Source: Candidatus Colimorpha onthohippi
GTDB taxonomy: Bacteria > Bacteroidota > Bacteroidia > Bacteroidales > P3
Reading direction: 5' to 3'
DNA: 42,951 nt
Assembly (NCBI GenBank): GCA_018064565.1
Contig: JAGHVA010000058.1
Span: forward strand, 1-42,951
In this document: one piece after another, positions 26,679 through 34,453 of the stretch
Layout of the letters: every line of letters starts with the position of its first letter
Numbering within the stretch: the stretch's first letter is position 1
Made by a program: the position numbers and the translations under genes
The notes under the pieces: model-generated
Told to the model about the DNA's origin: nothing
The model's input: only the letters and a program-made list of their open reading frames with translations
Databases searched by the model: none

Positions 26679-27152
26679 CTATCTGGATATTTCGAGAATC
26701 TCAAACGACATCTTACCCGCTGGAACCACAACTTCCACAATCTCACCAGCCTTGTGACCTAAGAAGCCTTTTGCAAAAGGAGACGTAACCGATATCAAAC
26801 CACTCTTAAGATTCGCCTCGCTCTCTGGAACAATAGTATAAACCTGCTTCATGTTATTCTTAACATTGCGGATTGTAATTTTAGAGAGTAATAGCACCTT
26901 TGAGGTATCAATCTTAGATTCATCCAGCAGACGTGCATTGGCCACAAGCTCTTGCAACTTAGAGATTCTGGCCTCCAGATGACCCTGTGCCTCCTTAGCG
27001 GCATCATACTCTGCATTTTCAGATAGGTCGCCTTTGTCTCTTGCTTCGGCAATGGCAGCCGCAGCAGCTGGACGCTCAACCGCTATAAGATGATGGAGCT
27101 CATCGTTCAGTTTTTGCAGACCTTCCTCACTGTAATACTTAATTTCAGACAT
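26679..27152 (-). CDS. greA: Transcription elongation factor GreA
   Basis: GreA rescues backtracked RNA polymerase by stimulating transcript cleavage. From the ATG at 27152 (MSEIKYYSEEGLQKL) the product has 157 residues, the normal length. The N-terminal coiled coil carries the acidic tip in EARDKGDLSENAEYDAAKE, with the Asp and Glu that act in the polymerase channel. The C-terminal FKBP-like domain includes GLISVTSPFAKGFLGHKAGE. An upstream start at 27188 adds 12 residues unlike the family. It forms an operon with the HIT gene. Confidence 0.95.
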   Translation of the reverse strand: MSEIKYYSEEGLQKLNDELHHLIAVERPAAAAAIAEARDKGDLSENAEYDAAKEAQGHLEARISKLQELVANARLLDESKIDTSKVLLLSKITIRNVKNNMKQVYTIVPESEANLKSGLISVTSPFAKGFLGHKAGEIVEVVVPAGKMSFEILEISR

Positions 27153-27200
27153 TATTCCGATTGTTGATGATAAATTGCCTTTGGACAACCATATGTACTA

Positions 27201-27208
27201 CAAACATA
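27201..27208 (-). promoter_or_regulatory. Putative promoter of greA-HIT
   Basis: On the minus strand TATGTTTG fits TAnnTTTG. The predicted start of transcription near 27194 leaves about 40 bases of leader before the GreA ATG at 27152. No -33 TTTG is present at the usual distance. Confidence 0.4.
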
Positions 27209-27263
27209 TCTCCAAACCACATAGGGCACAGGCAATTAATAATTGTTAAACATAGTATGACAA

Positions 27264-27299
27264 CTAAAAAGGAGGAAAGGTTGTGAAAGCAACCTTTCC
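27264..27299 (-). terminator. Rho-independent terminator after the porV-like gene
   Basis: On the minus strand GGAAAGGTTG (27299 to 27290) pairs perfectly with CAACCTTTCC (27283 to 27274) around a six-base loop and is followed by TCCTTTTT. It ends the TonB receptor/cargo/PorV-like operon. Confidence 0.88.
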
Positions 27300-27332
27300 C
27301 ACTCTTTTCAATAAACTTTTACCTACAATACG

Positions 27333-28418
27333 TTAGAACCGGAATGTTCCACCGATAGTATGGGTTCCCTTTAGCGGAGAAGCTGAACGGTAAGAGTAAT
27401 CAAGGGTTATACCCGTTTTTGCCTTACCATTAGCATCCTTCTTTGAGAGAGGGATATCCACCGATGCACCTGCACACAATCCCGTATTGGTTGTGGTACG
27501 GTCTGACGAGCTAAATATATCGGATTGATACACATAGCCACAACGGACCTGAAACATATTGAGCATACCGTACTCAACACCTAAGGCAAAATTGTCTTTC
27601 AGGAAAGCATTCGATGTAAAAGATCCCGCCACAGAGAGTTTCTGATTCAAATTTTCAAAAAGAAAATCGTACGAGACACCAATATTCAAGCAAGTAGGCA
27701 ACTCCATCTCGGCAGCGCGAGTCTCAACGGTGAAATTGTTACCTGCGTTATTGAGCATAGTCAAAGAATGACCCGTACCAGAGAAACTCATCGTAGCACC
27801 GATATTCTTAAGACTGATACCGAATTTCAACTCATCATCAGCACCAGTAACATACTGGATACCTGCATCGATAGCAAAACCAGAAGCAGACACATTGTCG
27901 GTTGACTCGCTTATGATTTTAATCACACCACCACCATGGATACTACGCGTAAACGAATGCGCATATGCCAAAGCTATATTCATGAAAGATGGGTTGAATG
28001 AACCAGCCGTACCTGGTGTTGGGTTCTCTACGGTAGTTACATCAATATCGCCAAATCCCATAATCATTACTTGAGCACCTAAAACACCTGCCTCAAAGAC
28101 ACGGATACCCATACCTATGGCATTGATAGATGCACCACTATTGAGACCTGTCTTGCCTCCTAAATAGATGGTATTGGCGTATGCAAACTCCATATTGTCA
28201 ATGAAAGCCAGACCTGCGATATTGGAATAAAAAGCATCGATACCACGCACGTTGGCCACCGAGACACTACCCCAACCAGAGCTATGAGCCCATGGGTTAA
28301 TAAGAAGCTCGGTAGCACCTGCTGTACCGCGACGGTTGTCGTTACCAGCCCAAACTGGCTGGACCGACACCATCAACACGACGGCAACGATGGCGAATAT
28401 TTTGGTTAGATTTTTCAT
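27333..28418 (-). CDS. PorV/PorQ family outer membrane beta-barrel protein
   Basis: A 361-residue exported protein: signal peptide MKNLTKIFAIVAVVLMVSVQPVWA, then GTAGATELLINPWAHSSGWGS and VRGIDAFYSNIAGLAF, the N-terminal signature of the PorV/PorQ family, and a barrel of alternating strands ending in a C-terminal phenylalanine (GGTFRF). PorV shuttles T9SS cargo from the translocon to the attachment machinery; PorQ-type paralogues act similarly. This copy lies 31 bases downstream of a large secreted protein with a T9SS-like C-terminus, suggesting it serves that protein. It is unlikely to be the core porV, which usually sits apart from cargo genes. Confidence 0.85.
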   Translation of the reverse strand: MKNLTKIFAIVAVVLMVSVQPVWAGNDNRRGTAGATELLINPWAHSSGWGSVSVANVRGIDAFYSNIAGLAFIDNMEFAYANTIYLGGKTGLNSGASINAIGMGIRVFEAGVLGAQVMIMGFGDIDVTTVENPTPGTAGSFNPSFMNIALAYAHSFTRSIHGGGVIKIISESTDNVSASGFAIDAGIQYVTGADDELKFGISLKNIGATMSFSGTGHSLTMLNNAGNNFTVETRAAEMELPTCLNIGVSYDFLFENLNQKLSVAGSFTSNAFLKDNFALGVEYGMLNMFQVRCGYVYQSDIFSSSDRTTTNTGLCAGASVDIPLSKKDANGKAKTGITLDYSYRSASPLKGTHTIGGTFRF

Positions 28419-28449
28419 TATCTTTAGTTTTATACGTTATCAATCAAAT

Positions 28450-31400
28450 TTAGAATTGGAAAGAATTCAAGTCAACTGGGCGCATAGTTCCAAACCACTT
28501 GATAACACGTTCACCAATATTAGGTACACTGACATGAATAAGATACATACCTCCAGCAATAGGAATACCCATATGGTTATGAAGATCCCAATCGTATGTA
28601 GTGGTATTAGCTGGAGTTGGACCAAGACGGCGCACCAACGTACCATCAACGGTATAAATGCTGATGACTGAATTGGCTGGCAGATTAGTAAAACGAACTT
28701 TTGTTTCAAGCTGACTTAAGGTCTCATAGGTTGAATAGCTATAGTACGGATTTGGCACAACAGCTATTGCCTCAAGAATCTCATTCTTCTTGCTATCAGA
28801 AGCACCATCCTTGGTAGCTTGTTCTGTAAGCGTTGCAATATCGCCCGACAAGTCGAACATATAACGCGGCATATTATCATTTTTCACCTCCTCACCACAA
28901 TCTTTTGCATCGGTAGCATTATAACTCATGTAGCGACCATAAGGCTGGTTTACTTGAATATCAACCGTAACATCACATGCAATACCATCGGAAGGCGCAC
29001 CAGCATTGAGTTTGCTGTTATGTCCTGGATAATTGAATGCGAATTTCTTGTTAACCAAAGGAATATTAACCCAAGCCGCAGAAGCAAAGAGCATAGCAGA
29101 AGAGTCACGCGTCGAATTGATTTTATCTGTAGCCGTCATACCAGCCGAACCTTCGCTCGAGACAATACCATAATAGTATTTAGGTGTATCACCCTTATCC
29201 TTGAGCATCAACAAGCGATCCAACGACTTAATCATCGAATTAGCCCAAGCACCTGCGTCATAAGAAGGCGTTTCATACTGATGGATGCCTGAACTCGAAC
29301 CTACCGCACCTGGGAAGTTGAGCGTTGTTGCATTGAGCACATAGATAAAGTGACGACCTCCCATAACATAATTCTCTGTGCCATTCATAACCTCATCAAC
29401 GGGGTTCCACAACATGTCGCGACCGTTGAACTGAATGTAACGCGAATCTTCACCGAACATGATATTCAAACGTTCACCAGTGGTCAAAGAAATTGCATAG
29501 CCTGGGAACCATCCCATACCATAAGCATCAATATATGCTGGATTGGTAGGATCCGATGGGTTGGCGGCAATGCCAAGATCCTCGATGGTACGCCCTAACT
29601 TATCTACAGACAAATGTTTGCGTTTTTGGAACTTACGAGCTTTACCCTCTGCTTGTGTGTAATCGTCGCACATCTCAAGGACAGGACAACGTGTCCACTT
29701 AGTGGTATCCGCTGTAAACACAATACGTACACTTGGCAACTTAGTCAAATCGTTATATACCAACGACTGATTGTAGGTATTATCAAGCAACGAACGTCTG
29801 ATTTTACCATACACATACGCATTAGCAGCATCTTTTTTATGTAATTTTGCAATGGTATCTGCGGGAGGCATAAAGTGTGAGTAGTTGAATCCTGGATGGA
29901 AATCAAGTGTTGAAACCAAGCCATAAGGAGCCCACATACCACTCACCACATCCTCAAAGATATTGCTCTTATCCACACCGACAGCAGTGGCAGAACCAAC
30001 TTCTTGGCTGGTCTCGCATTTACGACGAAAATAATCTTCATCAAGATAGGCTTCAGACAAAGAGATATCCTCAAGTCTTCCCGTAAAGTCATTGACCGTG
30101 TTGGATGCAAACTGGATACCTGCGCGAATCCAGTTGTACATCTGCGCACCATCGTAGTCGTTGACACCATAAAGCCACTGCTTATAGGGATCCTCATAAG
30201 TGATAGACGAACCCAAAATCGCATTAGAACTTGCAGTATTGCCATAGTATGTGCAATAGTTATACTCCGATTCCGAACCGTTGATAAACATACCGCTTAC
30301 TTGTAAGGGATCGGCTGGAGCATCTGCATTCTTGAGCGACACAGCGATGCCCAAATCAAGGAAAAGCTGTTCGTTTTGGCGACCAATAGCAAAATCAGAA
30401 TAAATGGTATCAGCACCTCCTGGATACACTGGCTGACCCTCGATAGCATTGGTGATATACCAACGAGTTTTTTCATTTACAATGGAGGAACCATCTTCGT
30501 TCACGAAATTGATTATAAACTGACCTGGCTTGATATTCAAAGGATCAATCACCTTAACATCAATAGGCCCGTAGTTTTGCTCATATTTAGGATGTGCGAT
30601 AATACAAGGGTTAGAAACACGAGAGATTGAACCACTGCGGAAGGTGAATTTGCCAGGACCTTTGCCCTCTACACCTTTAGCACCCATCAACTCTTCAATT
30701 GATTCCTGTGTAAGCATCAACTGATTTCCACCATTACCATAACCCTCAATACGAGTAATATTAGGACGCATCTCAAACTCAGCCTGGATAACAGTGCCAC
30801 CATTCTCAGCTGAAGGATCATGAGGAATAGCCGTCACGGGCTTAATCGAATTTCCCCACTCATCTTTACGTCCTGAAAGGTATGGTTCTTTCTGACCGTC
30901 AAGGAAAGCAGCCTCTGTTTGAGAATACTCTTTATAGCGGTTGTGAGCATATGCCACAGCCACAAAATAATACTCCTTGTTATTGACCAAAGCAGTAGAA
31001 GAACCTGTTGCAAACTGGTCGCTGGTGATGCGGAACACATGCTGTATGCCTGAATTGGCACCATCTACCTTAACCGTACCTGAAAGAATACCCGTAGCAG
31101 AGTTGGTCTCAAAGTTGACCAATTTAGCAATCGGAAGCGTCTTGGCCTCATCATAATAGTTTTCAATATCGCACTGTGCCACCAGACGAGCTTTAGTAAC
31201 ATCGTTGATATCAGAAATAGACGCATTGGCATCAACCAACTGGTAAATCTGATAACCCTCAAACACATAACTACGCTCCTCATCGGTGTAGGTACCCGTA
31301 GTGGCTACACCATCAACAGTCGTAGAATACGAACGAGTAATAGAAGGATCAACCTCACTATATTTTTCATTGTAGTTATTAGACGAAACATTATCGTATG

Positions 31401-33327
31401 AGAGATAGAGAATAATCTCTTTATTTAACTCCTGAACAGTAATAGTAGGAGCATCTGGACCATCCAAGACCTTAAAGCAGTTTTCGAAAAGTGCCTGACA
31501 AACATCATCTACCTCACGAAGCAGTTCCACTGACGACCAAGCATTGCCAGAAGCAGCCTGAGCAAAAGGAATACCTACCGTGATGTAGTTCAAAGCACCA
31601 GGTCTCAAAGTGAAAGGACCTGCCGACTGCATGAAACGACGGTCACCTGGCTGGTTGCCAGCAGTTTTATCCGTCCATATCTGACCACCATTCCACACAG
31701 GGTCAACGCCATTGGTACCCCATTTCCAAGGATCGGAATCACCAGGGAACATGAAGTCACAAACCACATTGGTGGTATTGTCGTTAAAACCATTTCCACC
31801 AAAAGTCATACGCTGACTATTTTTCCAATTACCTTTCAAGTAATTATAATAATCGGTAGCCTTGCCTGGGTCGCTAATTTGAGCAGTACCACCATTGTTG
31901 TAGTACACAAAACGACGCATACCAAAACGCTCATCATCAACAATACCGTTGCCGAAGTTCACACCATTGATAGCGCAGTTGCCGATAGAGTCACCAGGTT
32001 TGAAATACCAACCATCTGGGTAGAATATATCTGCCGACTGCGTTAGAGCAAACGTATCGTATATTGTATTGCCATTAGCGTCTTTCATCTCAAAGGCAGC
32101 CAGTTGGCTAATCATAACACCATTACCACTTGCCTTGATTTTGTCAATATCAATCTTGGGATTATCCTTACCATCAGGATCCATATAAGGACCTTGGAAG
32201 AAATCGATACCCACAGCAGGAGGGATTCCAGAATAAGTCGCAGAACCAGGACCATCTTGCTCATCACCATTGTAGCAATAGCCCAAACCACGTTTTACAT
32301 CACATCCCACATAGTCGTCGTATGCATAACCGAGATCGGCATCCACCCACTGCGAAAAATAGGTATCTTTCAACGTGTAGGTTGAACGGTTGATAATCTC
32401 GTATGAATAGAATGTCATGTTGTTGATATCATCGTTGGTAGAGAATGCGAAAGCCTGAGCGCGAATTTCAAGACCTATCGGCTGACCATCAGTCTCAGTA
32501 TGGACATTACCCATGTCGTTGAATATCCACCAAATAGTCTGGTCGCCTTTCAACACCTGGTCCGAGAGGATGCCACCATGGACAATACCCTCAGTAGTTT
32601 CCATCGTGGGAACCGATATATCCAAACCGTTAGACTTACGTGTCTGTGGACACAAATCGTTGTCAAAGTCATAATACGGATAGTCGCCAGCCTCAGGATT
32701 ATACTCGCCATTACCATCAGCGTCAAAGAAAGGAGCAAGATACTTGGAGAAACCCTCAGCGGTATTGCCATGGGCTGGCCAATTTTCAATCACATCCTCC
32801 ATTTCTGTAAGGGGGTTGTCTGGATTAGGCTCAACACCCGCTTCGGTATAGATAAAGTGAGCCATGTGATTCTGAACCTGCTGCTTGCTGATGATATAAT
32901 GCCTATCATACTGGTTGCAAACAGGGAGGTCAACATAAGCGGTATTCAACTGCAATGGGCCTGGCCAAAAATCGTCGCCAGAAGAACCGAACGTAAGAGC
33001 GGCAATACGGAGCTGCTCGTTAACATCGGTACCACCGACCCAAAGAGCCGCGCAATAGAGCGGGCAAGCGTTGCCGTTTTTAGGCAGGTGATACTGAGCA
33101 ATAGAGCCATCGTACCACATATTACCATAGCCATTGATACGGGCGCGGACATTGTTTACGCTAAGTTCGGCAGAACTTTGTGCACGCTTACATACTGCAG
33201 CCTTTTGCTCAGTTTTTACACTCTTTACCTTTTTAAGTTGGCTTTGAGGTTCACGAGCGAAAGCAGACCCCGCAGTGGCAGAGATAATAAGAGCTGCCAA
33301 AAGGAAATTACAAAGTATATTTTCCAT
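28450..33327 (-). CDS. Large secreted protein with T9SS-like C-terminal domain
   Basis: 1625 residues. A signal peptide (MENILCNFLLAALIISATAG up to AFA) precedes about 1450 residues of beta-rich extracellular sequence. An FDADGNGEYNPEAGDYPYYD calcium-binding-like loop lies near residue 210, and aromatic, Gly- and Asn-rich segments (WWIFNDMGNVHTETDGQPIG) follow. The last 110 residues, VVPNPYYSYSTYETLS, VISIYTVDGTLVRRLG, YDWDLHNHMGIPIAGGMYLIHV, are FlgD/T9SS type A-like, followed by the extra tail GERVIKWFGTMRPVDLNSF. No catalytic signature is recognised. It lies between a TonB-dependent receptor (26 bases upstream) and a PorV-like gene (31 bases downstream), all on one transcript by spacing. 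Confidence 0.85.
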   Translation of the reverse strand: MENILCNFLLAALIISATAGSAFAREPQSQLKKVKSVKTEQKAAVCKRAQSSAELSVNNVRARINGYGNMWYDGSIAQYHLPKNGNACPLYCAALWVGGTDVNEQLRIAALTFGSSGDDFWPGPLQLNTAYVDLPVCNQYDRHYIISKQQVQNHMAHFIYTEAGVEPNPDNPLTEMEDVIENWPAHGNTAEGFSKYLAPFFDADGNGEYNPEAGDYPYYDFDNDLCPQTRKSNGLDISVPTMETTEGIVHGGILSDQVLKGDQTIWWIFNDMGNVHTETDGQPIGLEIRAQAFAFSTNDDINNMTFYSYEIINRSTYTLKDTYFSQWVDADLGYAYDDYVGCDVKRGLGYCYNGDEQDGPGSATYSGIPPAVGIDFFQGPYMDPDGKDNPKIDIDKIKASGNGVMISQLAAFEMKDANGNTIYDTFALTQSADIFYPDGWYFKPGDSIGNCAINGVNFGNGIVDDERFGMRRFVYYNNGGTAQISDPGKATDYYNYLKGNWKNSQRMTFGGNGFNDNTTNVVCDFMFPGDSDPWKWGTNGVDPVWNGGQIWTDKTAGNQPGDRRFMQSAGPFTLRPGALNYITVGIPFAQAASGNAWSSVELLREVDDVCQALFENCFKVLDGPDAPTITVQELNKEIILYLSYDNVSSNNYNEKYSEVDPSITRSYSTTVDGVATTGTYTDEERSYVFEGYQIYQLVDANASISDINDVTKARLVAQCDIENYYDEAKTLPIAKLVNFETNSATGILSGTVKVDGANSGIQHVFRITSDQFATGSSTALVNNKEYYFVAVAYAHNRYKEYSQTEAAFLDGQKEPYLSGRKDEWGNSIKPVTAIPHDPSAENGGTVIQAEFEMRPNITRIEGYGNGGNQLMLTQESIEELMGAKGVEGKGPGKFTFRSGSISRVSNPCIIAHPKYEQNYGPIDVKVIDPLNIKPGQFIINFVNEDGSSIVNEKTRWYITNAIEGQPVYPGGADTIYSDFAIGRQNEQLFLDLGIAVSLKNADAPADPLQVSGMFINGSESEYNYCTYYGNTASSNAILGSSITYEDPYKQWLYGVNDYDGAQMYNWIRAGIQFASNTVNDFTGRLEDISLSEAYLDEDYFRRKCETSQEVGSATAVGVDKSNIFEDVVSGMWAPYGLVSTLDFHPGFNYSHFMPPADTIAKLHKKDAANAYVYGKIRRSLLDNTYNQSLVYNDLTKLPSVRIVFTADTTKWTRCPVLEMCDDYTQAEGKARKFQKRKHLSVDKLGRTIEDLGIAANPSDPTNPAYIDAYGMGWFPGYAISLTTGERLNIMFGEDSRYIQFNGRDMLWNPVDEVMNGTENYVMGGRHFIYVLNATTLNFPGAVGSSSGIHQYETPSYDAGAWANSMIKSLDRLLMLKDKGDTPKYYYGIVSSEGSAGMTATDKINSTRDSSAMLFASAAWVNIPLVNKKFAFNYPGHNSKLNAGAPSDGIACDVTVDIQVNQPYGRYMSYNATDAKDCGEEVKNDNMPRYMFDLSGDIATLTEQATKDGASDSKKNEILEAIAVVPNPYYSYSTYETLSQLETKVRFTNLPANSVISIYTVDGTLVRRLGPTPANTTTYDWDLHNHMGIPIAGGMYLIHVSVPNIGERVIKWFGTMRPVDLNSFQF

Positions 33328-33353
33328 TTTTATATATTTTTTCCGTTTGACAA

Positions 33354-34421
33354 TTAGAAATTATAAGAGAGTGATAATTTAATATGACGCGGCGAGGAAT
33401 AATTCCAAGTAGCGTTGCTCATATAGATGGTATATAAGTCCCTAAACGACTGAGGGTCAAGATACGAATTGATGACCGCCTGAGTCTCTGGGTCGGTAAG
33501 ATAACCATTGTCGGTCGGGCTACCCGTTACAGCAAACACGCCCACAACATTGCGGATATCGAAGAGGTTGTTTACAGTAATAGCAGTATTGAGGTAGGTG
33601 GTACGTTTGCCAACCTTGATAGGCCAGTTCTTATCCACGATAACATTGCAATAGAAACCCCATGGCAAACGAGCTCCGCGATAAGATCCAACGATAGTAC
33701 CTTGGGTCATACTGAACTGTTTCGTATAAGGACGTCCAGACTGCGCGACAACCATAAAGTTCACACCAAAGTCCTCCAACAATTTGACCTCTTTCTTGCG
33801 TTGTTCACCCGTCTCTGGATCGGTAACCACGCGGGTGATGGTAGGTCCGTTGTACTTAGAACCACTGCCATAACGGAAGTCAACGTTTGCCTTAATCTCG
33901 TGACGACGGTCGTCCGAAATTGGGTTCAACATCTTAAGCGTAGTATAACCCTCTTTGATAAGCTCGGTCATAGTAGATGATGAAAGACCCGTTCCTTCGG
34001 CATATTGCAAAGTATAGTTCGCATTGATACGCACATTCTTGGTTTGACGGAGGTCATAGCTGAACGTGAAACCCTTGATAGTTTTGAAATCCAAGTTGTC
34101 GTAGCTATAGTAGTTTTGGTTAGGATCGGCACCAGCATACTGAACAAGCTGTATAAGGTCGCGGGTCTCCTTATAGTAAGCGGAGATACTGACCGCAGAA
34201 GAAGAATTCAGAGCCTGTTGGAATCCCAACTCGTAGTTGGTGATACGTTCTGGCTTAAGATTAGGATTGGAGATTGAAGACATTTTGCTCATATAGAGGT
34301 ATCCCAAATAATTGGCCTGCCAACTTGAGGAAGGACGACGAGCGATAATGTCGTACGAAGCCTTGAACTGCGAGTTGTCGCCAACTGGGAAAGAGAATGC
34401 GATACGAGGCATTACCACCAC
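33354..34421 (-). CDS. TonB-dependent receptor, C-terminal fragment after a frameshift
   Basis: 355 residues of outer-membrane beta-barrel: MPRIAFSFPVGDNSQFKASYD, LKPERITNYELGFQQAL, ITVNNLFDIRNVVGVFA and a C-terminal strand ending in LSLSYNF. There is no signal peptide or plug domain. The GTG at 34421 is only the first formal start codon: the same frame is open and receptor-like upstream (NNTVGTEAFEDYKP near 34428-34466). It is therefore the continuation of the gene ending at 34454, displaced by one base. Together the two would encode 1254 residues, a normal receptor length. Confidence 0.85.
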   Translation of the reverse strand: MVVMPRIAFSFPVGDNSQFKASYDIIARRPSSSWQANYLGYLYMSKMSSISNPNLKPERITNYELGFQQALNSSSAVSISAYYKETRDLIQLVQYAGADPNQNYYSYDNLDFKTIKGFTFSYDLRQTKNVRINANYTLQYAEGTGLSSSTMTELIKEGYTTLKMLNPISDDRRHEIKANVDFRYGSGSKYNGPTITRVVTDPETGEQRKKEVKLLEDFGVNFMVVAQSGRPYTKQFSMTQGTIVGSYRGARLPWGFYCNVIVDKNWPIKVGKRTTYLNTAITVNNLFDIRNVVGVFAVTGSPTDNGYLTDPETQAVINSYLDPQSFRDLYTIYMSNATWNYSSPRHIKLSLSYNF

Positions 34422-34453
34422 TTGAGGTTTGTAATCCTCAAATGCTTCGGTAC

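Noticed and set aside
32500-33357. Open frame of 285 codons on the plus strand
   Set aside because: Antisense to the well-supported 1625-residue secreted protein, with no signal or recognisable domain; it is a by-product of biased codon use.
33354-34421. Separate outer-membrane protein gene starting at GTG 34421
   Set aside because: No signal peptide, and the same frame is receptor-like upstream of the GTG. It is the displaced C-terminus of the TonB receptor.
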